Part shown: positions 1 through 10,996 of the stretch, piece by piece | Position numbering within the stretch: the stretch's first letter is position 1 | How the letters are laid out: every line of letters starts with the position of its first letter | Source of the DNA: Tribonema minus | Lineage: Eukaryota; Sar; Xanthophyceae; Tribonematales; Tribonemataceae | Reading direction: 5' to 3' | Assembly (NCBI GenBank): GCA_017506865.1 | Contig: JAFCMP010000246.1 | Span: forward strand, 124,001-188,000 | Length of the DNA: 64,000 nt | Program-made: the position numbers and the translations under genes | Notes under the pieces: generated by a model | Database searches by the model: none | What the model was told of the DNA's origin: nothing | What the model saw: the letters and a program-made list of their open reading frames with translations, nothing else

Positions 1-184
1 GCCACGTAAAAAGCTGGATGCAGTCATGATGACGCTATGTAGACGCGCATCTGGACTACCTGCTTGGGCATGCGCCATGTGCTTACACATGTCGTGACCC
101 AATTCTCGCAGCAGGATCTCACGACGGCGCTTCGCTGCGGGCAGTTACGCAACAGTTACATGACAGTTACGTTCAAGTACGCAC

Positions 185-2905
185 CTTCGCGCTTCGCCCT
201 GGCCTTGGCGGGCTTGCTCTTGGGCGACATCGCGTACATTGCGGCCGCGGCGCCGCCCGCCGAGGACGCACGCGGCGGCCGCTCATCTGCACGCGGCAGA
301 TACACACATTGCTGAGCACTACAGCAGTGTGTGCGTGCGTGGTTATGTGTTTCTGAGCACTGTGATTGCCTGCCACACCGCGAACAGCAGACACAATTGG
401 CGCTGTGCACTGCGGCAAGGTGCTGGCGCCGTCAAGCGTGGTGATCGTGAGCTGAGGACGCGCGCGCCGCGTCCGCTCGTCTGCACGCGGCGGAGACGTA
501 CTTCGCTGAGCACTGTGACAGAGTGTGCTTCTGAGCACTGAGATCGAAAACAGAGGCCGCGTGCGGCGGCCGGTCCTCTGCGCAGCAACGCATCTTCTCA
601 CGAGCGCTGCGGCAGATTCTGCTTCTGAGCACTGTGGTCGTCAACCGAGGACGCGCGCTGCGGCCGCTCATCCGCGCGCGCAGCGGACGCATGCGCTGCT
701 GAGCCTTCGGCACGGCTATGCTGCTGAGCGCTGTGATTGCGGCCGGCCGGCCGCGCAGATGGCACACGTTGCGGAGCAGTGCGACGACGTCTGCCGCAGA
801 GCGCTGCGCTAGCGACACATGCGGCAGCCGTCGCTGCCTGCGCCGCCGCAGCCTCCGATGACCGTGGCAGGTTGTGCTGCGGAGCGCTGCAGCCGTCTAC
901 TCAGAGGGCGCCGTAGGAGTCGTGGGCGGCCGCTCGTGCGCCGCGAGGCTGCTCCTGTGCGCAATTTGACATTTTGAACATGCGCCGCTGAGCACTGCGG
1001 CACGGTCTGCATCTGCGGATGCGCGCTGTGATCTCGTGGCGGTTGAGCGCGCGTTGGCGCAGCGGCGGCGGCGCGCCACGGCCTTGTGAGAGAGAGAGCC
1101 CTCGTGCAATGCGAACGTGTAACATCGTCAGGCTCGACCACGACCGAGGCACCAAATCCCACAACGGGACAGAGAGAGGCTGTACGCACTGAAGACGTGT
1201 AGCGCTGCCAGGCTCGATCGCGAATCGAGACACCAACATCCCACCGCGCTGACGCTGCCGGAGGCCAGTCGAGTGCGCCCTCACAGTCGGCGTAGACGCT
1301 CTTTGACTGAATTCAGTTTTACACCCCAGAAATGGTCACGTATCAGGTTCATCACCTGGGGATACCCCTTGATTCAATTTTATACCCCAGAAATGGTCAT
1401 GCATCAGGTTCATCACCTGGGGATACCCCCTGCTTCACTGCGGTCCCCCGGCGCGACCCCCCCTCCCCTGCCGCCGCCGCCGCTGCCGTCGCCGCTGGGC
1501 CCTTCCCTGCCGCTTGCTCATCTGTCCCCGCTTGCCCTATGGACCCGCTGCGTCGCTTTGCCGTCTGCAGCAGGCTCTGTGCTCGGGGAGGGGGGGGGGA
1601 GTTGAACAGTTTACAATAGGAGAGGTGGGGCACGCGGGGTGGGGGGGTGGGGCGGTACACGAACCGCTTGCAAGTATGAGGCGCTGCTGTCTGCATTCTT
1701 GTGCTTGGGGCCATTGGCGTTTCTGCTTGCTGAGGTGCTTAATATCCCATGCAGATGGAGCGATGCCTGTGCCTCGCCGCTGTCAAAGCGTCGAGCACTG
1801 CTGCTTCTGTTGCAGAAAAAGATTCAAAAACGCTTGTGCATAAGAAGCGCAGTGGATGACCCAGTCTGAGCCGCAAGTGTCCCTCACGCCGCACCACATG
1901 CACGTGGGCTGTATGCGGCCTCGCGTCCGCTGAATCGCTGAGCACTGCACCTACCACGTACGTATGTACGTAAGTATACATACAGTGCCACAACCATCGC
2001 AGTGCTCAGCAACGCGCGGTCACGACGTAGCTGCGCACAATGCCTGCATTGGGCTTCGCCTTCAAGCACGTCGATGGGACGCGCTTGTGCAATCTCATCA
2101 CTGGGAGCTCCAATTGGCGCCTGAAATGAAGTGATGCCACGGTCTAGCGTCATGTGTCATGCCCCTCCTCCCCCCCCCCCCCCTCCCCCTTTGGTGTCCT
2201 GCCAGCTGCCCCTCATGCTGCAGTGGCCGCGCACAAGCAAACACACATATCCCAGTATCACAGAGTCTAGAGTACAATACTGAGGTTTCAGGCACCACTG
2301 TACTCCCCGTCGGTGCCTCCTGTACTTCAACAGGCGACGCACCTGCGGCGTGACGTTCCGCCCGTCCAGCATGACGCGCATGCCGCCGGCGCCGCCCGCG
2401 AAGCCCGTGGTCATGCCGCTGGCGTACGCGCTGCGGCTGCGCGAGCCGCCGCCGCCGCCGCTGCCACCCGTGCCGCTGAACGCATTTGCCGTCGACCCCG
2501 CGTTGCGCGCGCCGCCCCCGGGCCTGCGTAGAACAGCGGCACTGCGTCAGCCTCCACAGCACCATTGCTTTTTACGATGCGATGTGGGTGTCTGCCGCCG
2601 GGGGTCAAGTGCATGAGCGCTGCTGCCGCCGCGCGGGCCGCTGCCGCCGCTGCCGTTGGCGCGCCGCAGTCGCCGCCGCCGCCGCACCCGCTCTTGGCGG
2701 CGCCCCCGGCGGCGCGCCTGCGCAGCGTCTGCGAGTCCGAGCGCAGCTTGTGTTTACTCGTGCTGACGCGCACGGGCAGGAAGCGCGTGCGAGTGACAGA
2801 CGGTCTGCCACGCCTGGTGCGCGGTATGCGCGCCGCCAGCGCATGCGCTGCAGCCACGCGAGCCGTCGCTTGTGCGTCGCTCAGTATGATTGCGGTGATC
2901 CCTCC
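185..2905 (-). CDS. Unrecognised minus-strand gene, partial (two joined exons, perhaps a third)
   Basis: Two minus-strand exons join cleanly in phase: complement 2688-2905 (acceptor gttcag, donor GG|GTGCGG) and complement 2343-2523 (acceptor TACGCAG, donor CCGCAG|GTGCGT). The product begins GGITAIILSDAQATARV and AAAHALAARIPRTRR, which looks like part of an ARM/HEAT helix pair. It continues through a basic stretch (FLPVRVSTSKHKLRSDSQ) and a Gly/Ser-rich stretch to GGMRVMLDGRNVTPQ. A possible further exon is complement 185-286, because it has both splice borders and because the sequence upstream of it on this strand (300-800) holds copies of its start. In the phase dictated by the second exon it reads very Arg-rich, so another small exon may be missing. 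The start codon and the 3' end are not seen. The gene points away from the plus-strand gene at 3569, so the two probably share a divergent promoter region. I do not recognise the family. Confidence 0.4.
262..1030. repeat. Array of decayed copies of a minus-strand acceptor plus exon start
   Basis: Segments beginning gaggacgc and ending with a ctgcacgcgg-like element recur at about 262-300, 452-500, 552-590, 646-690 and 733-765, with weaker copies to about 1000. Each is followed on the plus strand by ctgagcactg or ctgagcgctg. Read on the minus strand each is an acceptor (ccgcgtgcag) plus the first bases of the candidate exon at 185-286. The array therefore lies in the intron just upstream of that exon. 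Confidence 0.55.
1307..1430. repeat. Two tandem 61-bp units with an internal hairpin
   Basis: Two nearly identical units (period 61 bp) share ccccagaaatggtca and caggttcatcacctgggg. Within each unit ccccag and ctgggg can pair to form a short stem. The repeat lies in the intron of the minus-strand gene or in non-coding sequence and has no coding potential. Confidence 0.7.
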
Positions 2906-3568
2906 CTGAACTGCGTGCGCCGCTGCGTCAGTGCTGTGATGCTGCGGGTGTGCATTCTAGTCTGTGAACGGAGCGACTCCCTGCACGCAATTCTAGAGCT
3001 TGCTCACGATGTGAGCACGGACGTTGGGACGCCTCGTGGATTGGAGCTGGTGTGACCACTGGCACGAGTGTGGTATCACGTATTGTGGCAACATGTCTGC
3101 ACATCGTACTGATCTAAGGGCTTAGGTGACGCCATATTGAGCATGGCTTCAGGATCCAATTAGCCCGCAAGAGTACAAATCAGATCGAGATCCTTTCAAC
3201 CTGCTGTGAGGCCCGATGGCAAAGTTAAGTGCTGAGCGCTTGCAGTACTAGAATTTATCAGAAGCAGCAGCACGAGATTTGCATGCTACTGATATGCAGC
3301 ACCCTATCTCGCTGCAGCAGATATTTTTGAACTTTTGGCCATCTCAAAGGCACGTGGGCACGCCAACAGCGACGATACTTGAGTCACGGACACCGCACCT
3401 TTGTCGCATGCGCGAGACACTGGTTTTGGACGCCATGCTCTCCCCAGCCAGTCCCCACTTCCTGCTCGCCTTATGCAACTGTCAACATCAACCATTCATA
3501 GTAACCGATGTAACTGTAAGTTTTCGATCCTACATTGACCGCATTCACGGATTCTCTGTAGACGAACG
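2906..3568. promoter_or_regulatory. Intergenic region between divergent genes
   Basis: About 660 bp separate the first visible minus-strand exon (from 2905 leftwards) from the plus-strand start at 3569. It is less GC-rich than its surroundings and holds no supported coding exon. By position it should contain the promoters or 5' leaders of both genes, although upstream non-coding exons of either gene could also lie here. I see no convincing TATA box. Confidence 0.3.
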
Positions 3569-5859
3569 ATGCCTGCGCCAAACGCAACCATGTTGTCCAG
3601 AGCAGAGGTGGCGACCATAAGAGCGAAAGTGGCGCCGCCACCAGAAACGGACCTGGAGGCTCGGCGGAGGGAGCTCAAGAAGCTGAGCGACGAGAGGGTG
3701 AAGCACTGGCCCAATACCCTGGAGGCGACGCGGATGAAGAAGCAAAATTGGAAGCTGGAAAAAGAACAGAGGCTGGAGGAGGAGAGGCTGCAGATCGACA
3801 GGTGGGAGTGGCGTGGGGCACGCTGCCGTGGTGGTGGCCGGTGTGGTGTGCATGTGTATATTATGGTGCTGCGGGTGCGTGTACATGCTGCAGCGTTGAG
3901 GCGATACGCATCATATGGCGGTCAGCATCGCTCAGGTAGCGTCAAACAGCAAAGCCCTTCAGCATTCGTTGGCAGAGGCGATGTTGGTGACCGCCAGCCG
4001 TTGCCCACACATGATGTCGCAACGCAAACGCAGGCGGGAAGCAGAGCTACAGCGGCAGATGCGGCTGGAGACCATAGCCAAGGCCAATGCTGCGCTCTAT
4101 GAGCAGACAGACAAGATCAAGTCTCTGAGATCTGCTCTGCTCTATGGTGACATCCTGGAAACGAGGGCTGCACAGGTCAGTGCTGCTGCTAAATGCTTCA
4201 ATGTACACTGCAACGTGTTGACTTTGGATCGATGACGATGCTCAGATATGGATGTTGTAGGCACGCGGATTGTGCCAGTGCCCGAGTCGTTGCGGTCCGC
4301 ATGAGGCGCTCCATTGGTCTCTGAGCACAGCAGATAGATGATGCGCTTGATATTCTGTTGACCTCGGCAGCGTGCAGCGAGAGGTGCACGCACGCCAGAT
4401 GTATCATTGCCTCGTGGCACAAAGCTACGTGCGCAGAAGGGGACGCTGTGCGCCGCCAACGCAGTCGTGGTGCCAATGTGCACTCGCGGTGCCAGAGCTT
4501 CATGAAGTGGCGCAACTGACGACGCACTCCACCTATACGCATGGGCGCCTGCTCTGCCAGCCATCAACGCCCGCGGCCGCACTGATCTCCTCCTCTCTCT
4601 TGCAAGCGCAGGAGGCGCAAACACTGCGCGCACAATTCCTCACCGTGCAATGCCGCGTTTTTGACGTTCAGGTCACTCTATAGCCTACACGTGTCTCTGT
4701 GGGCCGCCGCTATGTAGCCGGCGCCGCGCTGCGTCCACGCACACGCGCTTGCGCCGCCGGCCATACTTGAAGTACATGGCACAGTACGAGACCGCGCACC
4801 AGCTCCTCTCTCCCCCCCGCTCTTGCGCTCTCTCTCGCACAAACACACAAACACACATTCTGTATGCGCGCACCGGCTCCTCTCTCCTCCCTGCTCTCAC
4901 TTTCTGTCCCTCTCTCTCACACACAAACTCTCTATGTCGCCATCAGGTGCAGGAGGCGCAGGCTCGGCGCGCGCGCTCCTCGGTGCGCGACGCCGCGTAC
5001 CTGGAGCAGGCGCTGCGCGGCGCGCGCGCGGTGGAGGAGCGCGAGGAGCGCGAGGCGCGCGCACGCAAGGCGGCGTCCGCGACGCTCGCCGCCGTGCAGA
5101 TGGAGCAGCTCAGCGAGTGCAGAGGTAGGGCTGAGCGCTGCTGCTGCTGCTGGCACTGCCGCTGCGCGCGCCGCGATCATCGCCCAGCTGCCGTATGCGA
5201 TGACGTGGGTGCAAGAGTGCTGTCGGTGCAGCGCATGCGTGCCGTCGCGTCGGGCGGGCGTGCGTGCCTTCTTGATGCGCAAGCCGGAATCCGAGACGCT
5301 CGTCGCTGGGTAGATGGGGCAGCTCAGCGCGTGCAGAGGCGCACGGGGTTGAGCGCTGCTGCTGCCGCTGCTGCTGTGTCTGTCATCCAATTGCTGCAGT
5401 GCATGCCATGACACTGAGGGGTAAAGGGTGCTGCCGGCGCGCTGAGTGCTGAGGTGGAGCGGAGTTTGAGCGCTGCTGCGCGCGCCGCCGCGCTCTACTG
5501 CGTGCGGTGCCGCCGGATTGAAAGTGCCACTGGTGTAGGGCGCGTGCGCTGCTGCGTTGCGTGGGTGCGCTTGGCTTTCTGATGCGTCAGGCGGCGCCCG
5601 AGGAGCTCGCCTTGGCACAGATGGAGCAGAGGTAGGGCTGAGCACTGGTGCTGCTGGTGCTGCTGCTGCCGCTGCGCTTGCCGCGGTCATTGCCCCGCCG
5701 CCACACGCGATGCCGTGGGCGTGAGAGTGCTGTTGGTGCAGCAGCGCATGTGTGCCGTCGCATTGGGTGGGCGCGCATGCCTTCTTGACGCGCACGGCGG
5801 CGTCCAAGACGCTCGTCGTCGCGCAGATGGAGCAGTTCAGCGGTTCAGCGCTGCAAGCA

Positions 5860-5893
<34 letters not shown>

Positions 5894-6282
5894 GGCGGCG
5901 CGTGCGCGGCATGCTCATCGTCTGGCCGCCCGTGCATGCGGTGCCGTCGGCGCGAGATGCGATGCCCCCGGCATCAGAGTGTCACTGGCAAGTGTGTATC
6001 CCGATGCGCTGCACGGATGCGCAACTGTCATCCAGACCACAGGCGCATGTGCGCGTGGCGGACAGCGCATGGCAGAGCGCGGCACCGGAAGAGCGCGTCG
6101 CACAGCAGCAGTAGAGCAGCGGCGGGGGGGGGGGGGGAGGGGCGTTGCCTGACGGTAACGCTGTGCACTGCTTGCATACTGTACCCGGAAGCTTGAATGC
6201 CATCCTTTCGGACTGCTGAAACGTATGACGCGGATTGCGTCCGAAAGAGAGCGCGGGCTCGCGCATCGCACTGGACGCACCT

Positions 6283-6314
<32 letters not shown>

Positions 6315-9300
6315 AGCTGCGGTGGCGTGGCCGCCGCCATGGGGGGCGGGGGGGGGGGGGGGGGGACGGGAGGGCGCTGCATCAACTGAGGCTGCAACAG
6401 CCAACACAGCAATGACTAGGCTTTTGCATTGCCATGCCGCAGTGCGCACGTCAAACGGTGCCGGCGCCGCAAGACCGCATCATTCATGCGCTCCGCTGCC
6501 GCACACAGCTGCCCCAAAGTACGTGGCGAGCCGTGTCAAGGACGGCCCTCATTGCAGCGGAGGCGGCAGCAGCGGCGGCTGTGCAGTGTCCACCGGCGCT
6601 AGTGCAACACCTTTGACAATCGACTGCGCGAATGCGCTCCCCGCTGCCGCATACAAGTACGTGGCGAGCCTCGTCGCGCAGCGCGCGGAGGACACGCGCG
6701 TGGTGGCGAACGCAGCGGCAGCAGCGGCTGCGCACTGTCAACTGGCCCTACCGCAAGAAACCTTCAAGTGTGACACCACATTGCTGCAGAACTCTGAGAC
6801 AGTTGAAGAGCACAGTGGCAGGGATGCAAGGTTTTGACCTCCGATAACTGACGACGCGATACAAACCCAGCTGCCGCAGACAAGTACTTGGCGAGCCTTG
6901 TCGCGCAGCGCGCGGAGCGCGCGCGGAGGCGGCAGCAGCAGCAGCGGCGGCGCACTATCAACTGATTCCAGTGCAACACCTTCGATAACTGACGACGCAA
7001 TGTGCTCTCCGCTGCCACAGACAAGTACGTGGCGAGCCTCGTGGCGGAGCGCGCGGAGGGTGCGCGCGTCGCGGCGGAGGCGGCGGCGGCGGCGGTGCGC
7101 GAGCGCGAGGAGGGCGCGGCGGCGCGGCGCCGCGCGCGTGCCGAGATGGAGAAGATGATGGCCGTCAACACGAGCCTGCGCGAGCAGCGCGAGGCTCACG
7201 CGCAGAAGGAGCAGGTGAGGGCCCCGCAAACGCATCATGACGCTTGGTTACTTGAAGTGAAAGCAGCTTAGCTGTGATTTAGTGCTGTCATTTCGATGAT
7301 CATTAAATTTGAAGGTCATGGCGTTGAGTAAGTGGCCGAAGCATAGCTGGGATTGTGTCCTTCCATTTTGATCTTTAGTATGAATTGAGCATTCAACCGA
7401 CTTCAGATGCCTACCCCTTTTGATTGTTTCTTAAAAAAGGCCGCAAACCAGAGAGATGGGACGGAGAAGATGATGTTTGTCACGAGCCTGCGCGGCCAGC
7501 GTGAGTTTAGCGGTTTACAATAGTTACATGCAGGCTGCTGATGTACTTCCCAGAAGCATGCCGCCCTTACAGCCGCACAGTCAACGCCAGCATCATTGTC
7601 ATGGTATAGACTAACAGCTGCTCGTACAATCAGCATGCGTACTGACATGGCAGGCAGGGCAAGAGTGTGCAGTCAATGCAGGCGTGCGAGCGAGGTACGC
7701 GAGCCACGGCTCCGGCGCTCTTCTTCGTTACTCGGCGCGTTCCTCCTGCATGACGCCTGACAAGGCGCATGGCGCCGTGTGCAGTGCCTGACGCTGTGCT
7801 GAGCTCTCATTCATGGGCACTGGCGCGTTGCAACGCGCTGAGCTGACACGCGGCAATTGCGCGTTGAGCACTGAGCGTGATCATATGCTGAGCACTGACG
7901 TGTGACTACGTGTTGAGCACTGACATGTGACCATGCGCTGAGCACTGACATGTGACAAGTGCGTGCTCAACACATGTAATGTGATGATGCTGAGCACTGA
8001 CACTTGACCACGTGCGCGCTGAACGCTGTGACGCGTGACCGTGCGTCGAGCGCTGCGTGGCACGTGAGCGTGCGCCGAGCACTGCTGCTGACCTGTCACC
8101 CACACGCTTCGGACGCTCCGACCGTTTGCCAACAGGAGGAGCTGCAGAGGTGCGAGGAGGAGCGCGGGGCGCTCAACGCGCTGGCGGCGGCGCGCAAGGT
8201 ACGGCTGAGCACTGATATCACTGTTGTCCAATCCAGAACAGACACATACGCCATGTGCGGCCCCGCCTTCCACGTTCCGCGGCCTGCGTACGTTTTGTTG
8301 TCCAAGCATATGTCACAGTGCAAACTGCAAGTGCGCGCTGCACTTCGCGTTGCGCGTGCCCCCTGGCGTACGTGCCCCCCTTCCATGCCTCAATCACAAT
8401 GCTGTGCTGATGATCATTCCTCTGCATACCCGTAGCAGGCCATGAAGGTGCCATGCGGCAAAGACTGGCATGGTCGCTTGACACTGACAAAATCAACATC
8501 AAGCGTCCGAGCTTCCCCTCCGGGGAAGTGATAAGACCAATCCCCCTGTCTGAGTCCTGTGTGTAACCTAACAAGTTCAACATCACGCATACAAGTCTCC
8601 TCAGGGCAGTTGCTCAGATCATTCCCCTGTCTGCGTCCTGTGTGCAACGCCTGACCAGACGACCCAATACCACGCAACACAAGTTCAACATCAACTTTGT
8701 GTATGATTTTTTGACAGGCTCTCGAGGGGTTGCGCTTCCAGGAGCGCCAGGCCGTGCGGCAGGCCATGATCGACCGCGCGACCGCGGAGCTGCTCAAGCG
8801 CAGCGCGGACATCGACAACCGCGAGGTGAGCACTGCTGCTGCGTTCTGCCGCACTTGCAATGCCCACATCATTCTCCGCGGTATCACAGAGAGCAGGGGA
8901 TGCGGAACCTCTGGGCCACTTTTCAACGTTTCTCTGGCAAGTGCCACGGCAGCAGTTTTCGTGCGCTCGCAGCGGCGCACGCAGACGGCAGCAGAGGCCG
9001 TCGCTTTGCGGTGTGTGTGTGTGTGGGGGGGGGGTGGTACCCTTCGCGCTCGGACAGCGGCCGCTCTTAGAAGGCGCACCCCGCGCACAGGCTGGAGCAG
9101 AGCGCCACCCACTGATGCTCCTGAGCACTGCTGCTCGACTGCTGCTCAACCACGTGGTCAAGAGCGCGAGGCCCAGGAGCAGCGCGCGCCAGCCCCTCGC
9201 AGCGCGCACCTCCGCTCACAGGAACGCACACCGTGACGGCCGCGACGCGTCACACTTCCACACCAGACCTGAGCACTGACTCTCGACAAATGCCCCATGC

Positions 9301-10996
9301 GTGCTCCAGGAGCGCGAGGCCAAGGAGCAGCGCGCGCGGGAGGACGCAGAGGCGGAGCGGCGGCGCGACATGCGCACGTGCGAGCACGCGGCCATCGAGG
9401 AGTCGCGCGCGCAGGCGCGCGCCGCGCGCGCCGCGGCGGCGGCGGACGCGCGCCTCGAGGGCGAGCGCATCAAGGCGTACTACAGGCAGTGCGCGGAGGA
9501 GGCCGCGCACCAGGAGGTACGTACGCTGTGCGTGAGATTTGGTGATACCTACCCTCTGCGTGTGTGTTTTTGTCGACATGTGGGTGAATCTGGTGCATGT
9601 ACTACAGTATGGTCAAGGGTACGTGTCTTCAGCGTGTCTGTGGTTGGACATGTTTGCTATGTATCCGAGATTCATCGATGCCTCCCCGTAGTGTGTGTGG
9701 GTGTGTGGTGTGTCGGGGAAGCTGAGTGTGGTCGAGGTTCAGCTCAGCATCGAGTGCATCATGGCGTCATGGCTGCCGTGTGCGCAGGGAGGTGTTGAGG
9801 TATGCCAATACTTCTTGCGCCGCTGAAGGCTTGGAATATTTGCCGTGCCTCAAGTACCGAGAGGATACCATGTGTGTTGCTGCTACGGCAGGGCAATTGG
9901 GTTGAGGTGACTGGCGGTGCGTTTGAGGTGTCATGCGGCAGGTGTGGAGGCAAGGTATGCGTGCGCATACATGCACGCATACCTGAACGAACCCTAACCC
10001 TAACCCTAACCCTAAGTATTGCTAGTGCAGATGCGCATCACTGCGGGCCATTGCATAGGTCTACGAATGAGCACTATGCGTTAAACCATTAACGTACCTG
10101 ACGTAACAGACTGCTACGCATATAGTCTACCCGTCAGCACCATGCCTGCATCCATCCTCAGCGTCACCGACACCACTGATCAACGACGCCTCGCATGCGT
10201 GTGTCTGCAGGAGGCGGAGGCTGCGGAGGCGCTGCGGCGCAACCTCGCCGTCAAGGCCAGCCAAGTGGAGCAGCGGAGAGAGGCTCGCGAGAGGAAGGCC
10301 CTAGAAGATGAACGCCAGGTACCTGGATTGAGCCCCTGCCCCAACCGTATCTTGTTGTAGACGTGCTAATCCTGTGCAACTTTGCGCCAAGTGCTGCATC
10401 GCACTTGCAACAAAGGCTAGACGGCAATGCAGGCGCCAGATACCAGGCTCCGAGCTGCCTCGACTGTAGCAATGATGCCTGTATGGTGAGTCATTGGTGA
10501 CGACCCGTCATCTTGAAAATGTGAAGGCCCCATCCACGCACAACGGCGTGTAGGCGTGCAAGAGGTGCTCGCTTCTGCGGGCCCGCAAGCCGTACTGAGT
10601 GGGCGGCGCCGCTTGTATGCGGTCTTATGCGCGGTCATGCAGTACGAGTGGAGACGCTCTCACCCTCATTGTAACCGCAACTGCCCTACCTTGAGCGGTG
10701 CCGAGCGGCGACCGCAAGGCGCCGCCAAAACCTGCGCGCAACCAAAAAGTCGTACCGGGCACTGAGCACCGCTGCTCGCACGCGCGCGCTCTGTCGCTCT
10801 CTCGCAGGCGGCGCAGCACGCGCGCCTGGCGGCGGTGGCGGAGGAGGAGAAGCGGCGCTTCGCGGCGGCCGCGCAGGTGCACGCAGACGAGCTCCAGGCG
10901 CACGGCAGGAGCACCTACATGCTGCGCCGCGCCCTCGAGGACGCCAAGATGGCGCTGCCCGCGGCGGACGCGGTGGCAGCGCCCAGCGGCGCCTAG
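3569..10996 (+). CDS. CFAP210: CFAP210/CCDC173-like ciliary coiled-coil protein (9 exons)
   Basis: Nine exons join in phase to a protein of about 473 residues: 3569-3801, 4034-4175, 4947-5124, 7021-7214, 8136-8198, 8718-8825, 9310-9516, 10211-10318 and 10808-10996 (stop TAG). The N-terminus has LSRAEVATIRAK, then DERVKHWPNTLEATRMKKQN and EEERLQIDRREAELQRQ, then IAKANAALYEQTDKIKSL and SALLYGDILETRAAQ. This order (acidic start, W-x-NT-L block, YxQTDxIK block, L-x-E-R-x-A-Q) matches the CFAP210/CCDC173 family of trichohyalin-plectin-homology coiled coils. Known members are microtubule inner proteins bound in the ciliary doublet. The rest is almost unbroken charged, Ala-rich coiled coil, and the human protein is of similar size. 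The exon 3 start could be 4953 instead of 4947 (both phase 0). An upstream coding exon cannot be excluded. Family call is from motif memory only; another TPH coiled-coil ciliary protein is the main alternative. Confidence 0.7.
5084..5850. repeat. Intronic copies of exon 3 end plus donor (CFAP210-like gene)
   Basis: The real exon 3 end (5084-5124, gacgctcgccgccgtgcaga then tggagcagctcagcg) and its donor are echoed at about 5294-5345, 5605-5640 and 5800-5845. Each echo keeps the gatgg-gcag core and at least one keeps a gaggtagggctgagc donor-like segment. Between the echoes the spacer (CTG-rich, then ccgtcgcgtcgggcggg-type sequence) is also repeated. The copies contain stops or frame breaks and so are intron, not exons. 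Confidence 0.75.
6480..7020. repeat. Intronic copies of exon 4 acceptor and start (CFAP210-like gene)
   Basis: Exon 4 begins at 7021 with acaagtacgtggcgagcctc after ccgctgccacag. Related copies of this acceptor-plus-exon segment occur at about 6495-6620, 6640-6735 and 6865-6975, including the downstream Ala-coding gcggcagcagcgg stretch and the following gtgcaacaccttNgataa segment. The unit is about 150-200 bp. The nearest copy to the real exon (6865) encodes nearly the same residues (KYLASLVAQRAE) before breaking down. Confidence 0.8.
7455..7500 (+). repeat. Decayed copy of exon 4 end
   Basis: The stretch gacggagaagatgatgtttg followed by tcacgagcctgcgcggccag repeats exon 4 positions 7145-7190 (gagatggagaagatgatggc, cgagcctgcgcgagcagcgc) with a few changes, and runs into gtgag. 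It lies about 240 bp downstream of the real exon in the following intron. Confidence 0.65.
7858..8095. repeat. Minisatellite of ctgagcactg-type units
   Basis: About eight imperfect units of 25-30 bp built on ctgagcactgacatgtgacc lie just upstream of exon 5 (8136). One unit (near 7967) is in inverted orientation (gtgctcaac). The core matches the motif scattered through other introns in this window. Confidence 0.75.
8485..8700. repeat. Imperfect tandem repeat in intron upstream of exon 6
   Basis: Two clear units and a partial third share ccccctgtctgagtcctgtg and acaagttcaacatca segments, with a spacing near 105 bp. They end just before the exon 6 acceptor at 8717. No coding potential. Confidence 0.55.
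9158..9200 (+). repeat. Decayed copy of exon 7 start
   Basis: The sequence gagcgcgaggcccaggagca followed by gcgcgcgcc copies the first 30 bases of exon 7 (9310 onward, gagcgcgaggccaaggagca then gcgcgcgcg). It lies about 150 bp upstream of the real acceptor. Confidence 0.7.
9991..10015 (+). repeat. Interstitial telomere-like (CCCTAA)4
   Basis: Four perfect CCCTAA units lie inside an intron of the CFAP210-like gene, between exons 7 and 8. The position is internal to a gene, so this is not a chromosome end. Confidence 0.9.

Noticed and set aside
5873-5893. Poly-Leu or poly-Ala coding segment from a CTG run
   Set aside because: It lies in an intron between exons 3 and 4 of the CFAP210-like gene and the frames around it break quickly.
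4932-5918. Long minus-strand frame of over 300 codons
   Set aside because: It is antisense to a verified exon and to GC-rich intronic repeats; its content is Ser/Ala/Arg low complexity.
7858-8095. CRISPR-like spaced repeats
   Set aside because: Units are imperfect, contiguous and in a eukaryotic intron; no spacers of constant length and no cas genes.
9991-10015. Chromosome end
   Set aside because: The CCCTAA run is only four units long and lies between two exons of one gene.
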